Below, piece by piece: positions 34,123-45,540 of a stretch of 64,000 nt of DNA. Made by a program: the position numbers and the translations under genes. Source of the DNA: Parafrigoribacterium_A soli. GTDB taxonomy: Bacteria; Actinomycetota; Actinomycetes; Actinomycetales; Microbacteriaceae. How positions within the stretch are numbered: the stretch's first letter is position 1; the number at the start of each line of letters is the position of its first letter. The notes below the pieces were generated by a model. The model searched no databases, was not told where the DNA came from, and saw only the letters and a program-made list of their open reading frames with translations. The stretch spans positions 434,001-498,000 of the forward strand of contig NZ_JBELNZ010000002.1 of assembly GCF_040227235.1 (NCBI RefSeq), given 5' to 3'.

Positions 34123-34635
34123 TCATCCGATCCCCCAGATCTTGCCGAGCTGTATCAGTGCTTCGTAGACAACACCATCCCGGATTGCCTGTCGATCCCC
34201 AGTGAGAGTGACACCCACGGAATGCGTCCCCTCGGCGGTCGCGATGCCGATGAACGCGGTGCCGGGGCGATGTCCATCCTGTGGCCCCGGGCCGGCCACA
34301 CCCGTCGTCGCGACCCCGATGTCGGCCTGCCTGCCGTCCACGGCCAGAGCCGCGCGCACGCCGTCCGCCATCTGCATGGCGACCTCCGGATGCACGGGCC
34401 CGTGCTGCGCGAGCAGGGCCGCATCGACGCCGAGCACACTGTGTTTGAGCTCGGTGTTGTACGCGACCACCGCCCCGAGCACGGTGGCCGAAGCGCCTGG
34501 CGTGCGGATGAGTTCGGCGACGAGCAGGCCGCCGGTGAGCGATTCCGCGACGGCGACGGTGAGGCCGCGATCGATGAGCTCCGCGACGATGCGCGCCGAG
34601 AGTGCGGCGGAATCGCGCGGGCTGCTACTCGTCAT
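34123..34635 (-). CDS. CinA-type nicotinamide-nucleotide amidohydrolase domain protein
   Basis: 170 residues, stand-alone C-terminal CinA domain without the N-terminal molybdopterin-binding-like half. VAVAESLTGGLLVAELI and VAYNTELKHSVLGV are diagnostic. Such proteins (PncC) deamidate NMN to nicotinate mononucleotide. Eleven bp after pgsA, in a likely ftsK-pgsA-cinA unit. The biological link to phospholipid synthesis is not evident. Confidence 0.9.
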   Translation of the reverse strand: MTSSSPRDSAALSARIVAELIDRGLTVAVAESLTGGLLVAELIRTPGASATVLGAVVAYNTELKHSVLGVDAALLAQHGPVHPEVAMQMADGVRAALAVDGRQADIGVATTGVAGPGPQDGHRPGTAFIGIATAEGTHSVGVTLTGDRQAIRDGVVYEALIQLGKIWGIG

Positions 34636-34645
34636 GCCACCGGAG

Positions 34646-35317
34646 TCATTCCGAATCGGTGCGCGCGGCCGCGGCGACAGGCCTGCTGCGCGTGGCAGCG
34701 TTCACGAGGTACTGGATGCCGGTCGTCACGGTCAGCACGAGCGCGACCGCCATGACGGCGGCGTTGACCCAGTGCATCCAGTCGCCGAGCAGCAGCCAGG
34801 TCGGCACGAGATAGAGCGAGATGGCGACCGACTGGAAGACGGTCTTGAGCTTGCCACCGCGGGATGCCGGAACGACGCGGGTGCGGATGATCACGAAGCG
34901 GAACACGGTGATGCCGATCTCCCGCACGAGGATGACGATCGTGACCCACCACCACAGTTCGCCGAGGATCGAGAGCGAGACGAGCGCACCACCGGTGAGC
35001 ACCTTGTCTGCGATCGGATCGAGGATCTTGCCGAAGTCGGTGACGAGGTTCTGCCTGCGCGCGAGGATGCCGTCGACGCTGTCTGTGGCGATGGCGACGA
35101 TGAACAGCGCGGCCGCGACGAGGCGGACCGGTCCGAGTTGCCCCGCGTCATCGAGCAGCAGCCAGATGAAAAGCGGGGCGAGGAGAATGCGCACCACGGT
35201 GATGATGTTCGCGACGTTGCCGGTACTCGCCGGTGTGTCACCGCTGCGCGCAACCCTTCCGCGCATCGGGTTTGGCCGCTTCGCGGGGGCTGACTCGCTC
35301 GGTTGTGGCAGGGTCAC
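34646..35317 (-). CDS. pgsA: CDP-diacylglycerol-glycerol-3-phosphate 3-phosphatidyltransferase
   Basis: 223 residues, integral membrane. Makes phosphatidylglycerol phosphate from CDP-diacylglycerol. The CDP-alcohol phosphotransferase signature is split as SVDGILARR and DFGKILDPIADK (about 90-120), with all four Asp. About five or six helices follow an N-terminal polar stretch of 35 residues. GTG 35317 begins 3 bp after the ftsK stop. Other CDP-alcohol transferases exist, so the exact product is inferred from the neighbourhood. Confidence 0.9.
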   Translation of the reverse strand: MTLPQPSESAPAKRPNPMRGRVARSGDTPASTGNVANIITVVRILLAPLFIWLLLDDAGQLGPVRLVAAALFIVAIATDSVDGILARRQNLVTDFGKILDPIADKVLTGGALVSLSILGELWWWVTIVILVREIGITVFRFVIIRTRVVPASRGGKLKTVFQSVAISLYLVPTWLLLGDWMHWVNAAVMAVALVLTVTTGIQYLVNAATRSRPVAAAARTDSE

Positions 35318-35320
35318 GCC

Positions 35321-38071
<2,751 letters not shown>

Positions 38072-38078
38072 GCGATCA

Positions 38079-38084
38079 ACGGTA
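38079..38084 (-). promoter_or_regulatory. -10 element, leaderless ftsK
   Basis: TACCGT, 7-nt spacer to ATG 38071, no ribosome-binding site. Confidence 0.55.
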
Positions 38085-38159
38085 GCGCGGAGGCACCCCG
38101 TAGCCCGGTTGGCCCGGGCGCGTGTCAGCGCGGTGGAGCTATCCGATGTCGCCCGTGAG

Positions 38160-38180
38160 GTCTCGACAAGCTCGATCACC
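38160..38180. repeat. Dispersed palindromic repeat copy upstream of ftsK
   Basis: GTCTCGACAAGCTCGATCAC, a variant of the CTTCGACAGGCTCAG family, between rnj and ftsK. Confidence 0.55.
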
Positions 38181-38239
38181 GGAAACGGGCTTGATCACCG
38201 GGTACGCACTCGCCGCGGAGACGGGGCGGCCGGCGGAAA

Positions 38240-39916
38240 TTACGCCTCGATGACGACCGGAACAATCATCGGCCTGCGCCGATGCTGCGTGTTGACCCAC
38301 CGGCCGACGGTGCGCCGGATGACCTGGCTGAAGGCGTGCGTGTCACGCGTGCCGTTCTCCGCGGCATCGGTGAGCGCGCGGATGATCAGCGGCTTGACAG
38401 CGTCGAACACTGCGTCGTCCTCCGCGAACCCACGGGCCTGGATCTCCGGTCCCACGATGACGCGACCGGTCTGCGGGTCGATCGCCGTGAAGATGGAGAT
38501 GAAGCCCTCTTCGGCGAGGATCCTGCGGTCCTTGAGGTCCGCATCCGTGATCTCGCCCACGGTCGAGCCGTCTACGTAGACGTAGCCGAGGTCGAGCTGT
38601 CCGACCACCGTCGCGACGCCGTCCTTGAGGTCGACGACCGTGCCGTCCTCTCCAATGATGGTGTTCTCCTCCGGGATGCCGGTGGCGATCGCCAGCTGCT
38701 GGTTGGCGACCAGGTGGCGGTATTCGCCGTGCACCGGGAGGACGTTCTTCGGCTTCAGGATGTTGTAGACGTAGAGCAACTCCCCCGCGGCCGCGTGACC
38801 GGAGACGTGCACCTTGGCGTTGCCCTTGTGCACGACGTTGGCGCCGAGCTTGACGAGCCCGTTGATGACCCGATAGACCGCGTTCTCGTTGCCCGGGATG
38901 AGGCTCGAGGCGAGGATGACGGTGTCGCCCTTGCCCACCTCGATCTGGTGCTCGAGGTTCGCCATGCGAGCGAGCACGGCCATCGGTTCGCCCTGTGAAC
39001 CGGTCGACATGTAGACGATCTTGTTGTCGGGCAGATCGGCGGCCTTCTTGGCCTCGATGAGCACGCCGTCCGGCACCCTGAGGTAGCCGAGTTCTGCGGC
39101 GATGTTCATGTTGCGCACCATGGAGCGGCCCATGAAGGCGACCCTGCGGCCGTTGGCGTGTGCGGCATCCAGAACCTGCTGCACGCGGTGCACGTGACTG
39201 GAGAAGCTCGCGACGATGACGCGACGGGGCGCCTTGGAGATCACGCTCTCGAGCACCGGACCGATGTTGCGTTCCGGCGCGGTGAAGCCGGGGACGTCGG
39301 CGTTGGTGGAGTCGGGCAGGAACAGGTCGACGCCGGCCTCGCCGAGGCGTGCGAACGCGCGGAGGTCGGTGATGCGGTCGTCGAGCGGGAGCTGGTCCAT
39401 CTTGAAGTCACCGGTGTGGAGCACGACGCCCGCACTCGTCTTGATGGCGACGGCCAGGGCATCCGGAATGGAGTGATTGACGGCGATGAACTCGAGGTCG
39501 AACGGGCCGAACGCCTCCTTCTGTCCCTCGGCGACCGTGAGCGTGTACGGCGTGATGCGGTGCTCCTTGAGCTTCGCCTCGACGAGGGCGAGCGTGAGGG
39601 TCGAACCGATGAGCGGCAGATCCTGCCGCAGCTTGAGCAGATACGGCACGGCCCCGATGTGGTCTTCGTGTCCGTGGGTGAGCACGACGCCGAGGACGTC
39701 GTCCAGGCGATCCCGGATGGAGCTGAAGTCGGGCAGGATGAGGTCGACGCCCGGCTGGTTCTCCTCCGGGAAGAGCACGCCGCAGTCGACGATGAGGAGC
39801 TTGCCGTCGATCTCGTAGACGGTCATGTTGCGGCCGATTTCGCCGAGGCCACCGATCGGGGTGACGCGCAGGGTTCCTGCGGCGAGCTTGCGGGGTTCGT
39901 AGATAGGTGAATTCAT
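38240..39916 (-). CDS. rnj: Ribonuclease J
   Basis: 558 residues, metallo-beta-lactamase/beta-CASP nuclease with 5'-exo and endo activity, important in rRNA and mRNA processing in actinobacteria. The Zn motif HGHEDH is at 81-86; VLHTGDFKMD and the C-terminal LPVHGEYRHL complete the active site. Located between dapA and ftsK as in mycobacteria. There is no clear ribosome-binding site before ATG 39916. Confidence 0.97.
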   Translation of the reverse strand: MNSPIYEPRKLAAGTLRVTPIGGLGEIGRNMTVYEIDGKLLIVDCGVLFPEENQPGVDLILPDFSSIRDRLDDVLGVVLTHGHEDHIGAVPYLLKLRQDLPLIGSTLTLALVEAKLKEHRITPYTLTVAEGQKEAFGPFDLEFIAVNHSIPDALAVAIKTSAGVVLHTGDFKMDQLPLDDRITDLRAFARLGEAGVDLFLPDSTNADVPGFTAPERNIGPVLESVISKAPRRVIVASFSSHVHRVQQVLDAAHANGRRVAFMGRSMVRNMNIAAELGYLRVPDGVLIEAKKAADLPDNKIVYMSTGSQGEPMAVLARMANLEHQIEVGKGDTVILASSLIPGNENAVYRVINGLVKLGANVVHKGNAKVHVSGHAAAGELLYVYNILKPKNVLPVHGEYRHLVANQQLAIATGIPEENTIIGEDGTVVDLKDGVATVVGQLDLGYVYVDGSTVGEITDADLKDRRILAEEGFISIFTAIDPQTGRVIVGPEIQARGFAEDDAVFDAVKPLIIRALTDAAENGTRDTHAFSQVIRRTVGRWVNTQHRRRPMIVPVVIEA

Positions 39917-39998
39917 AGCGTCCAGTGTTCTTGCGGCTGCGGTCGGATGACCGTCGGCCGGATCATGGGGCCTTGAGCCCCCGGTTCACGTGTGCGGG

Positions 39999-40976
39999 TT
40001 AGCGGGTGGTGCCGGCGACCTTCGGCAGCGCGCCACCTGCGGCGGCGTTGCGATCCGGTCGGAAGTTGCCGAGGTCGAGGCCGGTGATCTCGCCGACGAG
40101 CGCGATCTCGTCTTCGATCTGGGCGGCCTCGAAGTCCTCGGGGCCGACGAGCGGCAGTCGCACGCGCGGAGATCCGATGCGGCCGAGCCCGTGCAGGATG
40201 TACTTGGCGGCGACGGTGCCGGGCACGTGGGTCATGACGGCGCGAACGAGCGGCTCGAGCTGCTTGTGTGCCGCGGTCGCCGCGGCGAGGTCGCCCCTGT
40301 TGACGGCATCGACGATGACGCGGTAGGGAGCAGCGGCGATATTCGCCGTGACGCCGACGAGCCCGGATGCGCCGATGGACAGGTGCGGGAGCACGTTCGT
40401 GTCGTCTCCGGAGAAGTAGAGAAGGTCGGTCTGGTTGAGCACGCGGCTGACCTCGGCGAAGTCGCCCTTGGCATCCTTGACCGCACGGATGTTGGGGTGC
40501 TGCGAGGCGCGCAGGATCGTCTCGTACTTGATCGGGATGCCGGTGCGGCCGGGGATGTCGTAGAGGATGACCGGAAGGTCCGTGGCATCCGCGATCATGC
40601 GGAAGTGCGTGAGCACGCCCGCCTGGGTGGGCTTGTTGTAGTACGGCGTGACGATCATGACGCCGTCGGCGCCCGCCTTCTCGCTCGCCTTGTAGAGCTC
40701 GATGGCGTGCGCGGTCTCGTTCGAACCGCCACCGGTGATGGTCTTGGCGCGACCGGCCGCGACCGACTTGCTCACCTCTACCAGCCGAAGCTTCTCCGGG
40801 TCGGTGAGCGTGCTGGTCTCACCCGTGGTGCCGGAGACGACGATGCCGTCCGCACCAGCGGTGATGACGTCGTCGATGTGCTTCTCCACGCCGGGCCAAT
40901 CGACTTCGCCGTCTGGGGTGAACGGCGTGACGAGTGCGACGAGCACCTGACCGAAGGGATTGTTGGACGTAGACAC
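39999..40976 (-). CDS. dapA: 4-hydroxy-tetrahydrodipicolinate synthase
   Basis: 325 residues, TIM barrel. Condenses pyruvate with aspartate semialdehyde at the entry to lysine/diaminopimelate synthesis. VSGTTGETSTL, TPYYNKPTQAG (catalytic Tyr) and IRAVKDAKGD (Schiff-base Lys) are present. The frame is open far upstream; GTG 40976 is chosen since TACCCT (40983-40988) ends 6 nt before it (leaderless) and homology starts there. The tail PDRNAAAGGALPKVAGTTR is longer than usual. Confidence 0.96.
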   Translation of the reverse strand: MSTSNNPFGQVLVALVTPFTPDGEVDWPGVEKHIDDVITAGADGIVVSGTTGETSTLTDPEKLRLVEVSKSVAAGRAKTITGGGSNETAHAIELYKASEKAGADGVMIVTPYYNKPTQAGVLTHFRMIADATDLPVILYDIPGRTGIPIKYETILRASQHPNIRAVKDAKGDFAEVSRVLNQTDLLYFSGDDTNVLPHLSIGASGLVGVTANIAAAPYRVIVDAVNRGDLAAATAAHKQLEPLVRAVMTHVPGTVAAKYILHGLGRIGSPRVRLPLVGPEDFEAAQIEDEIALVGEITGLDLGNFRPDRNAAAGGALPKVAGTTR

Positions 40977-40982
40977 GTGTAC

Positions 40983-40988
40983 AGGGTA
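40983..40988 (-). promoter_or_regulatory. -10 element, leaderless dapA
   Basis: TACCCT, 6-nt spacer to GTG 40976, no ribosome-binding site. Confidence 0.55.
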
Positions 40989-41096
40989 TCGGTTGGTACC
41001 GTGATCCGCCCTCCCGTGCCCGCGCGACGAGGCGGGATTGTCATTTCGCGTCACAGTCCCCCACGACAACGAGGCCGGGCATACCGTGGTGCCACC

Positions 41097-41540
41097 ATGA
41101 ACGGACTCATCGTCTTCGGCATCCTGATCGGGCTCGTGGCCCTCGCAACGCTGCTCGGTGTGCTGTGGCGCGCTCGGACCGGCCGCGTTCGCGCTGTGGT
41201 GCACGAGACGGTCGTGGACGCGTCGGATCTCGGCCCAGGCGCGGTGATCGGCAGCGACGCGACCCTGCTGCAGTTCTCCACAAGCGTCTGCGCCCCGTGC
41301 AGGGTGACCCATTCCGTGCTCGACGAACTCGCCGGTGGGCGAGCCGGCGTTAGCCATGTCGACGTCGACATCACGAGGCGCTCCGACCTCGCCAACCGTT
41401 ACCGCGTGCTGCAGGCACCCACAACCTTCATCCTCGATGGTCGCGGCGTGGTTCAGGCACGGATCGGCGGCGTGCCACGCGCCGCGGAGGTCGTCGCAGA
41501 ACTCGACCGAATCCTCCACACCGCACCCGCGGTCGCCTGA
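41097..41540 (+). CDS. Membrane-anchored thioredoxin-like protein
   Basis: 147 residues from ATG 41097. One N-terminal membrane helix (about 3-23), then a thioredoxin fold with the redox pair in SVCAPCRVTH and the cis-Pro in LQAPTTFILDG. The topology is uncertain: the helix may hold the domain on either side. A long open frame upstream is antisense to dapA and not coding. It pairs with the DUF4395 gene 17 bp downstream, as often found for actinobacterial TlpA-like proteins; the two likely act together in thiol redox chemistry at the membrane. Confidence 0.85.
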   Translation: MNGLIVFGILIGLVALATLLGVLWRARTGRVRAVVHETVVDASDLGPGAVIGSDATLLQFSTSVCAPCRVTHSVLDELAGGRAGVSHVDVDITRRSDLANRYRVLQAPTTFILDGRGVVQARIGGVPRAAEVVAELDRILHTAPAVA

Positions 41541-41557
41541 ACGGAAGGACGGACCGG

Positions 41558-42112
41558 ATGGCAACCACTCAGCATTCTCCACTTTCGGCCTCGAAGGCCG
41601 CGCTGCACGCCAGGCCCAGTCGACCGGGCGTGGATCCCCGCGGCCCTCGCTTCGGTGCAGGCATCACCGCAGCGCTCCTGCTCGTGACCATCGGACTTGC
41701 GCTGCCCACGGCGGCCGTGCCGTCGACGGCGATCGGCGCGAGGATCGCTGAGCCAGGATTCGTGCTGCTGGCGCTCATCACCGCGCTGTTCACCTGGGGC
41801 GCGTTCGCGGGCGTGGCGAGGCATCCGTATGGCTGGCTCTTTCGCCGGCTCGTGCGACCGAGACTCGCGCCGCCCACTCATCTGGAAGACCCGGTGCCGC
41901 CTACCTTCGCGCAGGGCATCGGTCTCGTCGTCACCATCGTGGGCGTCGTGCTTCACCTCGCCGGCGTGCCCTTCGGGCTCGCGATTCCCGCCGCAGCGGC
42001 CTTCATCGCGGCATTCCTCAACTCGGCCTTCGACTACTGCTTCGGATGCCAGATCTACCTGCTGCTGGCCCGCATCGGCATCGTCGGGCGAGCCTCCGCC
42101 ACCGCCGGCTGA
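41558..42112 (+). CDS. DUF4395 membrane protein
   Basis: 184 residues. VDPRGPRFGAGITAALLL and the final FDYCFGCQIYLLL identify DUF4395. Four membrane helices at about 32-52, 68-90, 125-145 and 150-170. The Cys-x-x-Cys of YCFGC next to the membrane, together with the thioredoxin-like neighbour, suggests electron transfer to or from that protein; this is inferred. ATG 41558 follows GGAAGGACGGACC. Confidence 0.85.
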   Translation: MATTQHSPLSASKAALHARPSRPGVDPRGPRFGAGITAALLLVTIGLALPTAAVPSTAIGARIAEPGFVLLALITALFTWGAFAGVARHPYGWLFRRLVRPRLAPPTHLEDPVPPTFAQGIGLVVTIVGVVLHLAGVPFGLAIPAAAAFIAAFLNSAFDYCFGCQIYLLLARIGIVGRASATAG

Positions 42113-42172
42113 ACCCGTCGATGACCCCCGTTCGGGTGGCTTAGGCTGGAGCTTCGACACGAGGGGATGCGC

Positions 42173-43087
42173 ATGGCCGCGGCGAAGCAGCACACGATGC
42201 GGGTGCTCGTCTCCGGGGCATCCGGACTGATCGGAACGGAACTGTGCAGGCAGTTGCGCGAGGACGGTCATGACGTGCACACGCTCGTACGCCGCCAACC
42301 CACCGCGCCCCACGAGCACAACTGGGCGCCCACGGCGCGCATCCTCGATTCGAGCCTCATCGACTCGACGGATGCCATCATCAACCTTTCCGGCGCGCCG
42401 CTCGGTCACCTGCCCTGGACGCCCGCCTATAAGCGGGAGCTCCTGGATTCGCGACTGGAAACCACGAGGGCGCTGGCCGAGGCGATGAACATGGCGTCCA
42501 AGCCGCCCGCGGTCTTCCTCAACGCCTCAGCTGTGGGCTTCTACGGTGATCGCCCTGGCGAGCGGCTGACCGAGGCATCGCCGAAGGGCACGGGCTTTCT
42601 CGCCGACCTCGTCGAGGCCTGGGAGCAGGCCGCGCAGATCCGCCCTGCGAAGACGCGGCTGGTCACCTTCCGCACCGGCATCGTGCTGGCCCGCGGCGGC
42701 GCACTCGCTCCACTCGTGGCGCTGACGCGGGTGGGACTCGGGTCGCGGCTCGCGACCGGCGGTGACATCTGGCCCTGGATCAGCCTCTACGACGAAGCCG
42801 CGGCCATCCGGCACCTGCTGACCTCATCGCTCAGCGGCGTGGTGAACCTCGTGGGACCGACGCCCGCAACCTCCGACCGGATCACCGCGCACCTCGCGAA
42901 GCGGATGCGCCGCTGGTACGACTTCGCGGTCCCCTCCTGGGCCATCAAGCTGGCCATGCAGGATGCCGGAACAGAATTGCTGCTCAGCAGCCAGAAGGTG
43001 CTCGCGAGCCGACTGCTCGACGACGGCTTCCGCTTCAGGGACGAGACGGCCGAGAGCGCCATCGACGCGATGCTCGAGCGCGGCTGA
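42173..43087 (+). CDS. TIGR01777-family NAD-dependent epimerase-like protein
   Basis: About 304 residues, extended short-chain dehydrogenase fold. NAD-binding VSGASGLIGTELCRQL near the N-terminus, INLSGAPL, FLNASAVGFYGDRP with the Tyr position, and GDIWPWISLYDEAAAIRHLL, all typical of TIGR01777 (YfcH/SulA-homolog) proteins, whose substrate is unknown. Three in-frame ATG codons are possible; 42173 follows GAGGGG by 6 nt. TAGGCT at 42142-42147 may be the -10. Confidence 0.88.
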   Translation: MAAAKQHTMRVLVSGASGLIGTELCRQLREDGHDVHTLVRRQPTAPHEHNWAPTARILDSSLIDSTDAIINLSGAPLGHLPWTPAYKRELLDSRLETTRALAEAMNMASKPPAVFLNASAVGFYGDRPGERLTEASPKGTGFLADLVEAWEQAAQIRPAKTRLVTFRTGIVLARGGALAPLVALTRVGLGSRLATGGDIWPWISLYDEAAAIRHLLTSSLSGVVNLVGPTPATSDRITAHLAKRMRRWYDFAVPSWAIKLAMQDAGTELLLSSQKVLASRLLDDGFRFRDETAESAIDAMLERG

Positions 43088-43105
43088 GCGGTACCTCGCG
43101 GTGCT

Positions 43106-43555
43106 TCAGGCCCTGCGCTCGTCGCGTTCGAGCCTGATCGCGCGGCCGATCGAGCCACGGGCACGGCGACGGTCACCGCATGCGTCGTAGGCCAGGCCAA
43201 GCCTGAACCAGGCCTGCCAGCTGCCCGGTGCCGCCTCGACCGCCGCCTGGTACCCGGGGAACACAGCGTCCGCCGCCGCGCGCTCCGGTCGTCCGCTCGC
43301 GCGCGTGGGCAGTGCATCCGCCGGCAGCGCGCCCTCTGAGCGCAGCACGCCGAGGAGCCGCTGGCTGCGCAGGCCGAACAGGAGTTCCGCACCGAGCGCC
43401 CAAGCGCCGAGCAGGGGGAGCACGATGAGCGCCACGCCGAGACCCTTCGCCGCACCGTTGTCGACCGCAATGAGTCGGAAGGCCAGCTGCGTGACGACGA
43501 CCAGATACAGCACAAGGAGTACCGACATGATGGCGACGGCGATGCGACCGTTCAT
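43106..43555 (-). CDS. Small membrane protein with C-terminal TPR-like helix pair
   Basis: 149 residues. Two membrane helices (about 8-28 and 40-62) followed by a cytoplasmic part in which YQAAVEAAPGSWQAWFRLGLAY resembles one tetratricopeptide repeat. It starts 4 bp inside dapB (ATGA overlap) and ends just after the convergent TIGR01777 gene. I do not recognise a family with a known role. The coupling to dapB suggests co-expression with lysine/peptidoglycan synthesis, nothing more. Confidence 0.75.
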   Translation of the reverse strand: MNGRIAVAIMSVLLVLYLVVVTQLAFRLIAVDNGAAKGLGVALIVLPLLGAWALGAELLFGLRSQRLLGVLRSEGALPADALPTRASGRPERAAADAVFPGYQAAVEAAPGSWQAWFRLGLAYDACGDRRRARGSIGRAIRLERDERRA

Positions 43556-44298
43556 GCCGGGGATGCCCCGCCCAGATCGATGAGCCGATCGAGGCCGACA
43601 GTGACGCCGCGAGCGTTCACGGTGGCGCGAAGCGCGATGAGGATGCCCTGCTCGTACGAGCTTTGCGCGAGCGTCTCGTGCACGATCGTCAGCACCTCGC
43701 CCGTTCCGCCGAAGATGACGTCCTGCTTCGCGACGATGCCCTGCATGCGCAGGCTGTGGATCGGGATGCTGGCCGCCTGCTGGCCACGGCCGCGCTGGTC
43801 GCTGTGCAGCGCGGACACCGGTCCGAGCGCGCTGCGGGCGTCGCCCATGAGTTCAGCCGTGCGGACGGCGGTGCCGGACGGCGAGTCGACCTTGGACGCG
43901 TGGTGCGCCTCGACGATCTCGATCGAATCGTAGAAGCGCGCGGCCATGGTGGCGAAGGTGGTGGCGAGCACAGAGCCGATCGAGAAGTTGGGGACGATGA
44001 CGACCCCGGCCTCTGGCCTGTCTTCGATCGAGGACTCGAGCGTCGCGACGCGGGCCGCCGACCAGCCGCTCGTTCCGACGAGCACGCGGATGCCGTTGGA
44101 GACGGCGAAGGCGACCACGGTCGGGCTCACGGCCGGCACCGTGACGTCCACGGCGACGTCGGCACCGAGCATCGCGGAGAGTTCGGCTTTGGAGTCGAGT
44201 TCGGCGACGAGTTCGAAGTCATCGGCATCGCGCACGAGCCGCGAAATGAGCTGGCCCATTCTGCCGGTTGCGCCGACCACGGCGACCCTGGTTGTCAT
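43552..44298 (-). CDS. dapB: 4-hydroxy-tetrahydrodipicolinate reductase
   Basis: 248 residues. NAD(P)H-dependent second step after DapA. GATGRMGQ binds the nucleotide, and VEAHHASKVDSPSGTA carries the catalytic His and Lys. TAGATT (44305-44310) ends 6 nt before ATG 44298, so leaderless. It is away from dapA (4 kb), but its position near the M16 peptidase and pnp follows other actinobacteria. Confidence 0.97.
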   Translation of the reverse strand: MTTRVAVVGATGRMGQLISRLVRDADDFELVAELDSKAELSAMLGADVAVDVTVPAVSPTVVAFAVSNGIRVLVGTSGWSAARVATLESSIEDRPEAGVVIVPNFSIGSVLATTFATMAARFYDSIEIVEAHHASKVDSPSGTAVRTAELMGDARSALGPVSALHSDQRGRGQQAASIPIHSLRMQGIVAKQDVIFGGTGEVLTIVHETLAQSSYEQGILIALRATVNARGVTVGLDRLIDLGGASPA

Positions 44299-44304
44299 CC
44301 GTTC

Positions 44305-44310
44305 AATCTA
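44305..44310 (-). promoter_or_regulatory. -10 element, leaderless dapB
   Basis: TAGATT, 6-nt spacer to ATG 44298, no ribosome-binding site. Confidence 0.6.
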
Positions 44311-44338
44311 GCAAGCCGAGGGGTATGCCCGATCGACC

Positions 44339-44344
44339 TAGGCT
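44339..44344 (+). promoter_or_regulatory. -10 element, leaderless GNAT gene
   Basis: TAGGCT, 6-nt spacer to ATG 44351, no ribosome-binding site. It is divergent from the dapB promoter, with only about 30 bp between the two -10 elements. Confidence 0.55.
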
Positions 44345-44350
44345 TGCGGG

Positions 44351-44839
44351 ATGGTGCGCTTTCGAGAGACCCCGGTGACCGACGACGCGGCCACGCTGCT
44401 GCTCAACGAGTACTTCGAATCCCGCGAGCTGAGCTTTCCGGAGGCGCAGGGAAAATACCGACCCGTGTTCCCCGCCGCCTCGGCCTTCGAGCCACCGCGC
44501 GGCGTCTTCCTCGTCGTGGAGGCAGACACAGATGACGGTGTGGCGGACGTGGGCTGCGGCGGCATTCGGCGCCTCGATACCCCGGATGGCGCTCCCGTGC
44601 GCTTCGAGGTGAAGCACCTCTGGCTGCAGCCTCGCGTTCGCGGTCGCGGCTACGGACGAGTGCTGCTCGGCGAGTTGGAGCGGCGGGCCATCGACTTCGG
44701 TGCGGGTGAGCTCGTGCTCGACACGAACGACAGCCTGCTTGCGGCGGGCGGGCTCTACCGGTCGAGTGGATATGTGCAGGTAGAGCCGTACAACGACAAC
44801 CCGAACGCGACGACGTGGTACGCGAAGCGGGTGAAGTGA
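44351..44839 (+). CDS. GNAT-family N-acetyltransferase
   Basis: 162 residues. The acetyl-CoA binding motif A is in HLWLQPRVRGRGYGRVLL (about 93-110), with the preceding beta strand FEVKHLWL; ATTWYAKRV ends the fold. Substrate unknown. Starts leaderless at 44351, divergent from dapB. Confidence 0.85.
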   Translation: MVRFRETPVTDDAATLLLNEYFESRELSFPEAQGKYRPVFPAASAFEPPRGVFLVVEADTDDGVADVGCGGIRRLDTPDGAPVRFEVKHLWLQPRVRGRGYGRVLLGELERRAIDFGAGELVLDTNDSLLAAGGLYRSSGYVQVEPYNDNPNATTWYAKRVK

Positions 44840-44842
44840 GGG

Positions 44843-44884
44843 GTTTCGATACGCTCGTTCCTCGCTACTCAGCCCGCGCGAGCG
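44843..44884. repeat. Second type of dispersed sequence between convergent genes
   Basis: TTTCGATACGCTCGTTCC followed by TCGCTACTCAGCC, a sequence type I recall as recurring in intergenic regions of Microbacteriaceae. Only one copy in this window, so the repeat status rests on prior knowledge. Confidence 0.4.
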
Positions 44885-45487
44885 CTAGTAGGGCTGCTCG
44901 ACCGGGAGGCCGGTGCGCAACTCGGGCGGCAGGTGTCCGAGGTCGTTGTGCGTGATGAGCTCAGGTGACTTCACCGACCGCACGCGGATGATGGTGAGTC
45001 CGCAATTGGCCTGGTTGGTGCCCATCCAGCGCCACGCGGGTGCCTCGAAGACCTCGCGCACGAACCAGGCGATCACGAAGTTGTGAGTGATGAGGAGCGT
45101 ATGACGATCATCGCGAGACGGGGTGAGCCATTCGGCCACCGCATCCGTCATCTGTGCCTGACCAGCGTCGATCTGCGCCTCGGTGATCGAGCCGAAGAAC
45201 GGCTGGAACGCGTGGGGCATGTCCGGTGTGGGACCGGAGGGAATGCAGTCGAACAGCAGGGCGGAGGGCTGCGCATGAAGGTCCGGCATGCTGGCCGTCA
45301 TGATCGCGGCCGTCTCCTGGGCACGCTGCAGCGGGGAATGCCAAGCCTCAGTCAGCGGCACGCCGCTCAGGCGCTCGGCGATGAGTTCCGCCTGCCGTGT
45401 TCCGCGACTCGACAGCGGGCCATCCGGTAGGCCGTGTTCGGCATCCTGCTGCTCGCCGTGGCGTACCAGATAAATGAAGTGGGACAT
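44885..45487 (-). CDS. Histidine phosphatase family protein
   Basis: 200 residues, phosphoglycerate-mutase-like fold. Phospho-accepting His10 in LVRHGE, the acidic residue after AWHSPLQRAQET, and the second His in LLITHNFVIAWF. Substrate not evident; such proteins range from metabolic phosphatases to SixA-like regulators. ATG 45487 follows AGGA about 6 nt upstream. 53 bp after the M16 peptidase gene on the same strand. Confidence 0.88.
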   Translation of the reverse strand: MSHFIYLVRHGEQQDAEHGLPDGPLSSRGTRQAELIAERLSGVPLTEAWHSPLQRAQETAAIMTASMPDLHAQPSALLFDCIPSGPTPDMPHAFQPFFGSITEAQIDAGQAQMTDAVAEWLTPSRDDRHTLLITHNFVIAWFVREVFEAPAWRWMGTNQANCGLTIIRVRSVKSPELITHNDLGHLPPELRTGLPVEQPY

Positions 45488-45540
45488 CGTTGTTCCTGTG
45501 TTCGGTCCTGCTTGTCGGGTGGTCGTGCGCTGCGACCGGA

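Noticed and set aside
39990..41096. Long N-terminal extension of the thioredoxin-like gene
   Set aside because: Antisense to dapA; the real protein starts at the membrane helix at 41097.
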